Shown here: positions 10,601 through 20,161 of the stretch, in pieces | Layout: every line of letters begins with the position of its first letter | How positions within the stretch are numbered: position 1 is the stretch's first letter | Source: Hydra vulgaris | Taxonomy: Eukaryota > Cnidaria > Hydrozoa > Anthoathecata > Hydridae | Reading direction: 5' to 3' | Assembly (NCBI RefSeq): GCF_038396675.1 | Contig: NC_088928.1 | Coordinates: 10,693,501 to 10,757,500 of the forward strand | DNA: 64,000 nucleotides | Translations under genes and position numbers: made by a program | The notes under the pieces: model-generated | What the model was told of the DNA's origin: nothing | The model's input: only the letters and a program-made list of their open reading frames with translations | The model's database searches: none

Positions 10601-10974
10601 ATGATTCATCAGAACACCACCTTTTGGTTATGCAAATCATACTGAATGAGTAATTGCAATCTATTAGAAAGTGTTTTAGTTTATCAAAATTTTCATTTAT
10701 ACTTCTTATATTTATATGTATTGCAGTAAAATTATTTTTAAAGTTTTAAGTTCAATTTTAAAAGTTTCTGTTTCAAAATATTTTGAACCAAAATTATTTC
10801 TGTGAAAAAATTTGCGCATCAGAGTCGTAAAAATCATTTAGTAAAATATTATTAGCAGTTTCGAAGACGTTGAAACGCAGCGTTTCAAAGTCTTTTGTTT
10901 TGTTTTTGATTTAGTCTTTGAGTAAAGTGCGATAAATTTTAATTTATAAATAATAAAGGACGTCATGCAAATAG
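10601..10974. other. Unassigned AT-rich stretch at the LINE 5' side
   Basis: It includes a poly-T run at about 10,540-10,557 and possible remnants of the LINE 5' endonuclease. The exact 5' end cannot be located. Confidence 0.35.
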
Positions 10975-10975
10975 G

Positions 10976-10998
10976 GGGGGGGGGGAGGGGGTCCAGAT
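10976..10998. repeat. Poly-G tract
   Basis: Twelve consecutive G, then A and five G, in an otherwise AT-rich region. Confidence 0.9.
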
Positions 10999-11338
10999 TT
11001 AAAGGACAAAAAAGGACAAAGATTTGTCTCCAAGGACTTAGTGTTGATATTATTTATGATTTTTAAATAGAGTTTTACAAATATTTGTCCGAAGGGAATT
11101 GCCTGTGTAGCAATTAATAATGATTGTCTAAAGGGAATATTCCAAATGATTGTCCAAAGGAAATTGGTTGTGCAGCAATCATTACATAAAGCATATTGTT
11201 TTTATTGTTTTTTCAATGTGTGGCAAAAGTGTCAAAGATCATTGTTGTCTGTATATTAAAAGATGGATAAAATAGTCTTCTAAATTCGCTTATAAAATCT
11301 TACAATAATGCTCATCCGTTCTAGAAAAAAACCAATAG

Positions 11339-11596
11339 TCAAAAAAAGTCCATAAAATATGGAATGAGATCAAGGAAAAGCAAGATTTGGAGATTCAAGT
11401 AAAGACTTTGATCCAAAAGTATACCTCAATGGTCTTGAAACAAAAAGGTTCTTTAATGTAATTTTGGGCCCATCAAACAACCAAGCAATCTGTTCCTTCC
11501 CATGCCAGTTCTTCCTCTTTAGAGTTCCAGCTTTTTTCAGATCAATTTATTGAGCCAATAGATGTCGTTGATACCTTGTCAGATTCCTCTTGACAC
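11339..11596 (+). pseudogene. Unidentified decayed coding fragment
   Basis: One frame stays open for 86 codons apart from a single TAA near 11,460. It reads HKIWNEIKEKQDLEIQVKTL, then KYTSMVLKQKG, and after the stop QSVPSHASSSSLEFQLF and EPIDVVDTLSDSS. The composition is unlike the surrounding A/T runs and looks like real protein. A charged helical start followed by a Ser/acidic region is reminiscent of the MADF/Myb-like accessory proteins of Harbinger-type transposons, but this is only an impression. No intron or partner ORF was identified. I do not recognise the gene. Confidence 0.35.
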
Positions 11597-11919
11597 GACA
11601 TCCTGAGCACAGTTCAAATTGAGACGAAGAAGGCTAAGACACCATCAAAACAGAGATCGTTGTTTTGAATCAAGAAATAGTTGTTATGAAGAACAGAAAA
11701 AAAAATTTTAATAAAAGGTACAAATGTTTTATTAAAAATGTAAACTTCCGATAAATTAATCAAGAAATAATTTTTTCTAATTTACTTCTATGCTTAAAAT
11801 GAAAACTTTTATAAATGATTAATATATTTTCCGTTTTTTCCGATGTTTTACATTTTTTTCTTTAAAAACAATGCCTATGATTAAAGTAATAACATATAGC
11901 ATAGTAATAAAATAAACTA

Positions 11920-12150
11920 TTACCAAGATAAACTGTGAATTGTCAAAAGTAAAAAAGGAATTATAATTTATAAATAAATGACCTTTAAATATGTAATCTA
12001 TCTATGTAATCTATAATATATTCGCATATAATCATAAAATAAGCGACAGAGAGAAATATATTTATTCACACTATACGCTGCTGTTTAATGGTTTCTCATT
12101 AACGGTTTGTCGGATTTTTATAAAGTTTGCGTTTTATAATAAAATTCGGA
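11920..12150 (-). repeat. ~230-bp interspersed repeat, copy 1
   Basis: Its reverse complement matches 31,483-31,712 along its whole length. The match starts at CGGACC/GGTCCG next to CTCGGG/CCCGGGG, passes through GTTTCTCATTAACGGTTTG and ends near TTCACAGTTTATCTTGG. The copies are diverged. It is non-coding. Here it abuts the left end of the element at 12,147, so one of the two interrupts the other. Confidence 0.75.
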
Positions 12151-12298
12151 CCTCGGGTAGCATGTTTTGAAACCCTATACAGACTCAGAATATGCACAGA
12201 TATGCGCAATCTGATTCGCTGATTTTGAAAGAGAGGCTTTTACGCGTATGTTTAAATCAAAACAAATGTCAAAAAACGTATTGAATAATAAAAGTGAA

Positions 12299-12385
12299 TT
12301 TAGTAATTTCATAAAAAAACCAAAAGTAATTTCATAAACCAAGTAATTTCATAAACCAAGAGTAATTTCATAAAAAACCAAATAA
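12299..12385. repeat. Short tandem repeat, unit AGTAATTTCATAAACCA
   Basis: Four imperfect copies of AGTAATTTCATAAA(N)CCA with spacing of 17-25 bases. Confidence 0.8.
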
Positions 12386-13529
12386 TAATAGCAAAAAAAA
12401 ATTATGATTTTTCTATCCAATTTTGTGCAATATAGTACAAATACTTATACAAACCCTCACAACTCAAAACATCCGTGATTTTCAGAATTTTTTCTTAAAA
12501 ATAAAGATTAAAAACTTGACTATGCTGTGATTCTCATACGATAGATTTTTTAAAACAGTTTTAAAATTTACCTACTAATATCAATAGACTATTATTAACT
12601 TGGTATAATTTTTTTTCAATTTAAGTTCCCATTTATCCAATCATTTAGCAAGAAAAGTATTTTGAAAAAATAGCTTAATTTCTTTTTAGATCTTTACACA
12701 TATTACTCCCATATATAAATTATATACAACACTTAAAAAGTTTGAGAATATTGCTTATTGGTTGTTATAGCTAGCCAAGATGATTTGCAACACTCTTAAA
12801 TTTAAAAGCAATTGTCAGCAAGAGCGAATTTAGATATTCTTTGGTAATGTATAGTAATAAAAGATCACAAAGCATTGTAGCATAACAAGCTATTAGAAAA
12901 AATCTATAACCTGATGTCCACAAGTGTGTTTTGATATAGTAAATTGATTACCAAAAGCAATAACTCTCAACTTACCACACCTTTATGAAAAACTAAGTGT
13001 AAAAAGGTAGAAAAAAGAAAAGTTGCAAACATGAAAGTTCATGTTGTTGTTTATTTCAATTTCAAAACTCAATACATGTTTGTTTATATATAGCTTTTAA
13101 CCTGAACAAAATACTTGTTATTGTATTCTATAATTAGTATAAAATGTGTATCCTTTAATAGCAGCTGATGGTAAATAATATTAAATAAAGCAGCAAACTT
13201 TGATAAATTTTATATATTTATAATGCTAATAATTTATTTTACATTATATACTACAGAAGAAAAAAAAAAGATGTCTGTTTTAAAAAAATTAGAAAAAAAA
13301 CCTTTAATAAAATGTACTCCATATTGACAAATTTTATGAATAGTTTCATTATGTAATTTTTGGTATAACCAATAAAACAAGTGTTCTTTTTTTAAATTTC
13401 TGTGAATATCTCTTGTTTATTAATATAAAAACAGAGATGTGTCATGTTTTATTTTGATGTAATATTAATAATTTTTTTGAAAACTTGCTTCTTCAAATGT
13501 AAAAGCTAATTTTGATGAAGTTATTTTTA

Positions 13530-14070
13530 TTACAAAAATTGCCATAATTCACCTTTATTTGGTTAAATTTTTTGACTTTAATACTCAGTAAAGTTTTAAT
13601 GTTCAGTGAAAAAACAAATATCACTTTTTTTGTTAAATTTTCCAATAGATTATTAACTAATTTATTATTCAAATTATTTCTATTAGACTAATATCCAATT
13701 TTCATCCTATATAATATATATAAAGAAAAATATTGATGTACGCCTTATCAGCCTTCTCAAAATTTAGGTTGAACAGTAACTTCTTCAGGGTTCGTAGATT
13801 TATATGGAACATGCAAACTAGTTTGGCAAAACATCTGTAAAAATTTTCTTTTTCCAAAGTTTTACATTTTAAACTGTTTATAATTAACAAGTTGGTATAA
13901 AGATGCAGTAACGAGCTTAGAACAACCTCTGTCTCAGCTTAAAATTTATACTTTGTATATTTTACGTACTTTACCAGTAGTCTAGTGCAATTGCATATAA
14001 ATTTTGTATCAAGCATGCTTTATAGAACACGGACATTATATTTGATGAGAAACGCATTTAGAAATTTCAC
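13530..14070. repeat. Diverged ~550-bp direct repeat, copy A
   Basis: It shares with 14,285-14,895 an ordered series of words: GCCATAATYCACYTTTATTT, AAATATCACTTYKTTTGTTA, GAACATGYAARCTAGTTT, GTAAAAATTTTCTTTTT, CTTTACCAGTAGTC, GCATATAAAYTTTGTAT and GAGAAACRYATT. The copies are separated by about 200 bp. No ORF is conserved between them, and the small ORFs at 13702 and 14073 are not shared. Confidence 0.7.
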
Positions 14071-14284
14071 ACATGCAAATTCAAGTGAAATATTTCAAGA
14101 GTTTATACATACAAAACACATTTTATAATAGCAAAAATATTCATAGCATGACAACTTATTTTGTTCTTTTTTTTGATAATTTTTCTTTTTTTTATTACTC
14201 TTTTTTCATTAAAATGTTTGATTTTAACCACTTAGTTTTTTACATCTTTTTTTTTCAATTAATACAATACAATTAATACAATGC

Positions 14285-14895
14285 CACAATCATTTGCCAT
14301 AATCCACTTTTATTTATGCCATAATCCACTTTTATTTAGTTAACTTATTTGACTTCAATACTTTTTCTTGCTTTTAATGTCAGTGTTTATATGTAACTGT
14401 ACAAAACTTACTGTTCTGTAGACAAACATAAATATCACTTCGTTTGTTAAATTTTCAAATATTTTATAACTTAATTGCGCCAGCCAAAAATTTTTTAAAT
14501 TTTAAAAAAGTTTTTAATGGTTTAACACGATGTTTTATTAAAGTTACGTAATAAAAAAATATATCAGCTTCCTCCAAACTATGGTTGAAACAAAGTATGA
14601 AAACAAAATCTCCTCAGAGCTCATATATTGACATGGAACATGTAAGCTAGTTTTGCAATTAGTAAAAATTTTCTTTTTTAAAAAACTCTAATTTTCAGCT
14701 CTTTATAATAAACATGTAAATCAGTTTATAAATAAAGTTCTTTACCAGTAGTCACGTAAATCTGCATATAAACTTTGTATGCAAAAGTGCTTCACTATTA
14801 GTCTCGTACAACATACTTATATAAACTATGTATTTGAGAATGCTTTAAGGCCAAGAGCATATTTTAAGAGAAACATATTGGTAGATTTTTTCAAA
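14285..14895. repeat. Diverged ~550-bp direct repeat, copy B
   Basis: Partner of 13,530-14,070. It also contains a local duplication of GCCATAATCCACTTTTATTT at 14,297 and 14,319. Confidence 0.7.
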
Positions 14896-15254
14896 TTTAC
14901 TTCAACACATTTTTTTTTCGTTTCTTAAAATTAGATTAAATTAACAATAGATAAAATCTTCATCACCAAGATAAATTTATTGAAATTTTTACGAGTAAAA
15001 ATTCTTTTGTACAAATAGATTTTGATACATTTTAAATTCTCTGAAGAGTACTAAAATAAAATAAATTTCCTGTGTTGATAGTAACACATGACTTGTATTG
15101 ATAAACTTAGTATATCATTACTTTGAAATTTATCTCAAAAATTTATCTGTTTGTTTTAATTTTAATTATACTTTTCAACAAAATTGCACTTGCTTCTCTT
15201 TCAAAATCAGCGAATCAGATTGCTCATTTTTCTGCCTATTCTGAGCCTGTATAG

Positions 15255-15876
15255 TATGGTGGAGCGATTTTCATTGCAAATAAAAACAGTTTAAAAACCA
15301 ATATTACTGAGACACGAATCAATGTCTATTAATCATAAGATAAAAGAAAAAATATATTTTTTGATTTTGATGAGATCTTGAGAGTCCTCTTTGGAATTTA
15401 AATTCTTGACAGGTCCTAATATTTTTGAATTTTTTTTTCTAAACCATATCAACCTTGGACTCAAAAAAAGCAGAAAAAAATGCTTGTTTCATAAATAATA
15501 ATTTTATTAAAAAAATTTTTTAGTGAAAAAAATACTTGCAAAAATATACCTTGAAACCCCCGTTTTGTTGAGGACGGGGGTTTTTAATGAAAAAAACAAC
15601 TCTACTTTTTTAATTTTAATTTTTTAATAAAAACAAATATTATTTTCAAAATCAGCATATTATTTTGCTTCTTTTAAGTATCAAGTTGATATAGTTTATA
15701 AAAAAAAAATTTAAACAATATTAGGACCCATCAAAAATTTAGAATCCAAAGAGGAACCTCAAGAACTCATCTCAACTAAAAAAAAAAGAGTAAGGTTCTT
15801 TTTTCACCAAAAGATATTGATTTGCTGCAAATCAGGCAAATCAAATTTCAAAAATTTTCAAAATCGCTCCACCCTA
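15255..15876. mobile_element. 622-bp element with 8-bp target duplication
   Basis: The ends read TATGGTGGAGCGATTTT at the left and, in inverted orientation, TAGGGTGGAGCGATTTT at the right. They are flanked by CTGTATAG on both sides (15,247-15,254 and 15,877-15,884). Further inverted homology lies inside (GGTCCTAATATTTTTGAA against the right-hand TTAGGACCCATCAAAAATTT region). Removal rejoins the right terminus of the surrounding 12,147-15,905 element. There is no ORF. The 8-bp duplication fits hAT-like insertion, though the ends do not start with the common CA(G/C) of hAT. Confidence 0.85.
15555..15588. repeat. GC hairpin AAACCCCCG / CGGGGGTTT
   Basis: A nine-base perfect stem with a 12-base loop and flanking A/T runs, at the centre of the 15,255-15,876 element. 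It resembles a terminator fold but has no associated gene. Confidence 0.6.
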
Positions 15877-16427
15877 CTGTATAGGGTTTCAAAATATGCC
15901 TTCGGGTATGTTAAGGTGGCACACAACTGAAAAATAAGTAAGTTTTTTGAAATTTTTTTTTTGATTTTTTGGTATTTTTACTCTATAATCATTCCTTTAA
16001 CATATACAAAAACAATTAATCTTTAAAATAATGTGAAAGTTGATTTAATAGCGTTTTAGTAGTTTAGATTTAATTTATTTTAATTTAATTTATTTAGTTT
16101 AGATTAATTGAAGGGCTTATTGTGAAACAATGACAAGCCACACTTTTTTCAAAAATGAGTTATTATCATTTTTATAATCATAAATAGTATACGCAATAGC
16201 CAAAAAGATATTAAGGCATAATTCTTAAAATTGGAGCTATAATTATAAAATCATCTTACTGTAAGCACTGATTTTATAGATTTAAATAAAACTTGAAAGT
16301 CATTTTTCTCCAATATTTGTTTTTGTGGCTTGTCATTGTTTCACAATAAGCCCTTCAATTTGTTTAGAGTTTAATTTAATAGCATTTTTAGTAGATGTTT
16401 AATACCATTTTAGTACAAATTTACAGC

Positions 16428-16605
16428 CGTGCGGCCGTGACGCAGTAGTTAGAGCGCTTGCGTTATAAGCAGGAGATCCAGGTTAGAAACGAGCTTGGGA
16501 CATATTTTCGCGTCACGGTATAGAAGGAGGCGTGAACTTTCAGGTTAAATGCACTTTTGCTGTACTCTGTGCTTCTTGGGGCACCTAAATAAACAAACAA
16601 ACAAA
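16428..16605 (+). mobile_element. tRNA-derived SINE, copy 1
   Basis: The tRNA-like head starts at GCGGCCGTGACGCAG. Box A resembles TGACGCAGTAGTTAGAGCGC, and a box-B-like CCAGGTTAGAAACGAG follows. The body, TTTTCGCGTCACGGTATAGA then GGAGGCGTGAACTT, is followed by GGGGCACC and a TAAATAAACAAACAAAC tail. The order of head, body and A-rich tail, and a second copy at 17,873-18,068, show it is a SINE and not a tRNA gene. Confidence 0.85.
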
Positions 16606-17470
16606 AAAAGTAAATGACAGTTAAAAATAAATTCTCTAACAACGCCTTAGCAACCATCCAACATTTGAGTTTTTATGAATTCAAAACAGTAAAATACAAT
16701 CACAAACCATGATTTAATAAAATAAAAGAAACAAGTGATAGTTACATCCCATGTGGATTTTGATAATTATTATGTTCTTACCATATATTCTTTTCTTATT
16801 TTACCTTTTTTGGTAATATGTATTTGTTAAATTTGGAAACACATTTTCTCATTAACGAAACTTCATTACATAATAAAATTTTCAGAACTTGTTTATTGTA
16901 ATATAATTTTTAATAGCTTTCTATTCACTCACTGACGATTCCGCATTTTTTGATTTTTTGATTTTTTTTTTGTGGAGGCTAAAACTTCACAGCGCTTTTT
17001 GAAGCAATTCTTTTGATCGTACAGCCCTGAAATTTTACAAATAATCTTTTGCCGACTAACAATAGCTATATTTGTTACATTTGATTCAATAAGTATTTTA
17101 GATTTACGATGCCCCACCTCCCCGTTGGTTAGATCTGGAACTCCGAAAAAAATATCGGAAACCGAGAGGGCATCAAAAAGTGTTAAGTATCAATATAAAT
17201 TTAATTAAAAATTTTACAAATATTCCACTTGTTAATTTCAGACAAATAAAAATGCGTCCAAAAAAGAACAAGTACATCAACCGAGAAGAAGACCAAACCA
17301 ACATTTAAATTAATAAAAAAAAATATGCTCCAAATATTTTTGTTAATTATTATATACAGAATTCAAAATAAATTTTTATTGAATTTTAATCATAATCAAT
17401 AAGTGTAATAATTCAATTTTATCAAGACTAAAAAGTAGAAAATAAAATAAATAAAAAAAACTTTTTAAAA
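16606..17470. other. Unassigned interior of the TTAA element
   Basis: AT-rich. A GC-richer patch at 17,100-17,180 (GATGCCCCACCTCCCCGTTGG) has no coding match. The ORF at 16929-17117 (minus) has no recognised features. TTTAATAGCTTTCTATTCA at 16,909 resembles the outer end of the foldback at 17,471. Confidence 0.4.
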
Positions 17471-17868
17471 ATAGCTTTCTATTCAATCGACTAAAAAGTA
17501 GAAAATAACTTTTTTCTGTTTCTGGTACTCGTGGAAATCATGTACTTAGTAATAATCACTTTTGTAAAGCCAATACTGGAAGACATTGAAGGCAATTCAT
17601 GTACGTATGTAAACAAACAAACTCATCGAAGTAAAGGAATAGAAAGTTTGGCGCCTTTTAAGTCAGATGCTTTCAAAATCAAATTCGTTTTAAATGGACA
17701 TAAAGCTAAAGGCGCCATACTTTCTATTCCTTGCCTTCAATGTCTTCCAGTATTGGCTTTACAAAAGTGATTATTATTAAGTACATGATTTCCACGAGTA
17801 CCAGAAACAGAAAAAAGTTATTTTCTACTTTTTAGTCGATTGAATAGAAAGCTATTTTTTAAAAGTTT
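17471..17868. repeat. ~400-bp foldback
   Basis: The left arm, from AATAGCTTTCTATTCAATCG to about 17,665, is matched in reverse by 17,700-17,868. The match is close to perfect through TTTCTGGTACTCGTGGAAAT and GAAGACATTGAAGGCA. The left arm carries about 38 extra bases (near 17,597-17,634) that loop out. Inner arms end in GGCGCC. The ORF at 17531-17770 is a translation of the foldback and is not a gene. Confidence 0.9.
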
Positions 17869-17872
17869 TTTA

Positions 17873-18068
17873 AATTTATTTATTTATTTTTTTTTAAGTG
17901 CCCCAAGAAGTCCTTACGGTCTTGTCACAGAACACCGCGGAAGTGCATTTAACCAGGAAGTTCACGCCTCCTTTCGTACCGTGACGCGAAAATTTGTCCA
18001 GAGCTCGTTTCGAGCCTGGATCTCCTGCTTATAAAGCAAGCGCTCTAACCACTGCGCCACGGCCGCAC
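17873..18068 (-). mobile_element. tRNA-derived SINE, copy 2, opposite orientation
   Basis: The reverse complement reads GCGGCCGTGGCGCAGTGG then TTAGAGCGC (box A), CCAGGCTCGAAACGAG (box B region), the same GGAGGCGTGAACTT body, and GGGGCAC followed by a T/A-rich (TAAA)n tail. Box A here is closer to the consensus than in copy 1. The ORF at 17840-18034 is its translation. Confidence 0.88.
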
Positions 18069-18638
18069 ATAAAATACTTAGTTTAACCCTCAGAATTTTA
18101 ATGAAAATCTAAAACAAGTGAAATATTGACGTTTAAAGTGCTGGATTTATTGATGTTTCTTATCTATACTAGGTGATTTTGTTAAAAATGCAATATTTTG
18201 TAAAATAATTTTAATCACAAAAAATACCACGGTCAAGCAGGGTGAAAATATGGCTGCGAAACTATGTTCAAAACTTTAGTTCGAGTTGTTGAGACAAAAT
18301 TAAGTTATTAAGTTTTGAAGATTTACTAAAAACACATGTTTTTTTTAGATCTGCACTTATGATATCGCTAAACAAAACAAAAAAATAGCTGTTTTTTATT
18401 TTATTTTAATATAAATTAATTCTCATCAAAAAAAAAAAAATTATAATTTTGATTATTTAAAAAAAAAAACTTGTTTTCACTTGGGTGCCACCTTAAACAA
18501 TTTTTTTTTTTTTTTTGCATTAAAAATATTATTGCTTTTTTTACGCTTGCATAATTTAAGTAATATCGCAATTTAAGTGCCAAATTTTTTTGTTAATAGT
18601 AAAGTAACAATATATATTGCAAACACCAATATTCTATA

Positions 18639-19219
18639 GGGGAAACCGGGGTAAGATGGCGAATGGGGTAAGATGGCTTTTCATATAGCAACTCAACAAA
18701 AAAAACTTAAAAATGGGTGAAAACGAAACTATAATTACACTTTGTATTTTAAAACGTCAAATGGTTTTTTTAAATAATAATAATGCAATTTTATACGCAT
18801 AAGTTTACTTTTTTCGCTTAAAAAAAAGTACTTTGCTTTCGGTTATTCATAACGAATGGTGTCCTTTGAGTGTAACTTTTTTAAGAATATTTTTTTCGAC
18901 GCGTGTTTATTTTATGTTTCTTTAGTTAGATTAGTTGGTAATTTTTAAATTTTTTGAAGTCAGAAATTGCATAATAAGTTGAAGTCAGAAATTGCATAAT
19001 AAGTCATCTTGCCCCGGTCACGTAACCAGATGACATATTTATGAACTTTTTATTTTAATTTTTATTTCAAGTTTTTCTACTTTTAAACTAAAAATTCATG
19101 CAGGCAATGAATCATTATGATAAAATGAACATACTGACAAAGCAATACTGCTTCATGACTGATAGTTTTGGAATAACTTAGAGCTTTCAAAACGTTCGCC
19201 ATCTTGCCCCGCTTTCCCC
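18639..19219. mobile_element. 581-bp mariner/pogo-type MITE, copy 1
   Basis: TA (18,637-18,638) is followed by GGGGAAACCGGGGTAAGATG. The right end is the inverted copy (CATCTTGCCCCGCTTTCCCC) followed by TA. The GGGGTAAGATG word repeats just inside the left end. It has no ORF. The word GGGGYAAGATG is shared with the coding pogo element at 27,477-30,790, which could supply transposase. A degraded copy lies at 45,035-45,530. Confidence 0.85.
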
Positions 19220-19350
19220 TACTTAAAATCTTTAAGTGCACTGAACTGCAATTACTTTTAATTTTTTTGGTTTAGTTGCTTTTGTTAAGAGCTTTTAAAT
19301 TTTGCGTCAAATTATCTCATTTCCACATATTCGTTGTATCATCCATACTG

Positions 19351-19586
19351 CAGCCGTTTTTCAAAACGCCCGTAAAAAAAGTCAATTTTGACTTTTTTAC
19401 AAAATAAGTTAATTTAGATGTCTACAAACGTTATTGAATAGATATTTTCAAAGAGTTCTGAAAAAATTCATGAAAATTATTCGTTTCAATAAACGTTTTA
19501 GAAAGAGTTTCTCCTAATAACTTTTTTAATTGCGTTTTTCTCGAAATACGCGTTAAGCGTAATTAAGGCGTTTTGAAAAACGGCTG
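19351..19586. mobile_element. 236-bp MITE with perfect 20-bp ends
   Basis: CAGCCGTTTTTCAAAACGCC at 19,351-19,370 is exactly inverted at 19,567-19,586. Next to the right end, GAAAAACGGCTGAAGCATAT is duplicated (near 19,575 and 19,606). No clear target duplication was seen, so the superfamily is open. Confidence 0.8.
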
Positions 19587-20161
19587 AAGCATATATTTAT
19601 AGTAAAAAACGGCTAAAGCATATATTTATATTAAAAAAATTAATGTGGCAAAAAAAAAAACTTTTAATTGCCAAAAGAAAGTTTTAAACTTTTTCTAGAT
19701 GCGGGCTTTTTTTATTTTTTGCCTTCACAGCAGCACCTTCTGGAGTAGCAGGGTTGTCTTATTAAGGTGGATCCATAGTAAAAAAAAAAAAAAAAAAATG
19801 CAAAACAATGATTTTTTTTTTTTAATTTAAGTTTTTATCAGAAAAATTACCTATCGATCAGAAGAAAGAGATTTTTATTCATTATTTACATTAAAAATAT
19901 GTTTAAAACAATAAAAATAGTCAACTTTTGTTAAGAATTGTCTATAGCAAGGCGCGTAGCAACCGCAACTGGTTGTCAATTTATACTTTTTATTTCTTAT
20001 AAAAATCTAAATAATCAATATCTGTGTTATTTAAATTATATCCACTATCTTTCAAAATATTCTGTTTTTATGTTTTTCTATTGTTTTGTTAGTAAAAACT
20101 AAAATCTTTATATCGATTTCTTTTGCAATTTTCTCCGTTTTTTATTTTTTCGAATTGAGTA

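Larger units (their letters stand above)
7880..10900 (-). mobile_element. Second CR1/L2-like LINE, degraded
   Basis: Minus-strand order: endonuclease remnants (10,600-9,970), linker and start of RT (9,966-9,172), RT catalytic core (9,170-8,650) and C-terminal region to about 7,880 (with a GAGNFDVPFKKLIS-like terminal motif). It belongs to the same broad LINE group as the copy at 3,400-6,270 but is clearly diverged from it. Except for the 264-codon linker segment, every domain carries stops or frameshifts. Confidence 0.8.
12147..15905. mobile_element. Non-coding terminal-inverted-repeat element, host of a nested insertion
   Basis: The left terminus, GCATGTTTTGAAACCCTATAC through CAGACTCAGAATATGC and CAATCTGATTCGCTGATTTTG to 12,232, is repeated in inverted orientation at 15,190-15,254 and continued at 15,877-15,902. 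The right copy is interrupted by the 622-bp element at 15,255-15,876. Between the ends I find no transposase, only AT-rich DNA and two diverged direct copies of a ~550-bp segment. The outer boundaries are not certain because no target duplication is evident. Confidence 0.6.
15915..18492. mobile_element. TTAA-target element, non-autonomous (2.6 kb)
   Basis: The left end, TTAA then GGTGGCACACAACTGAAAA, mirrors the right end, TTTTCACTTGGGTGCCACC then TTAA. The TTAA copies are at 15,911-15,914 and 18,493-18,496. TTAA duplication is the signature of piggyBac and Kolobok transposons. No transposase is present. Its interior instead holds two opposed copies of one SINE and a long foldback. The ends resemble those of the 19,766-25,834 interval (TTAA then GGTGG). 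Confidence 0.75.

Noticed and set aside
14073-14276. 67-codon Phe-rich ORF
   Set aside because: T-rich low complexity, and not conserved in the partner direct repeat.
15555-15588. GC stem followed by T-run as a transcription terminator
   Set aside because: Rho-independent termination is bacterial and no gene is upstream; it is the centre of a non-coding element.
16428-16500. Possible tRNA gene
   Set aside because: Box A/B-like words are followed by a body shared with 17,873-18,068 and an A-rich tail, so it is a SINE head; the cloverleaf is not complete.
17531-18034. Plus-strand ORFs of 79 and 64 codons
   Set aside because: The first is a translation of the foldback, the second of the antisense SINE.
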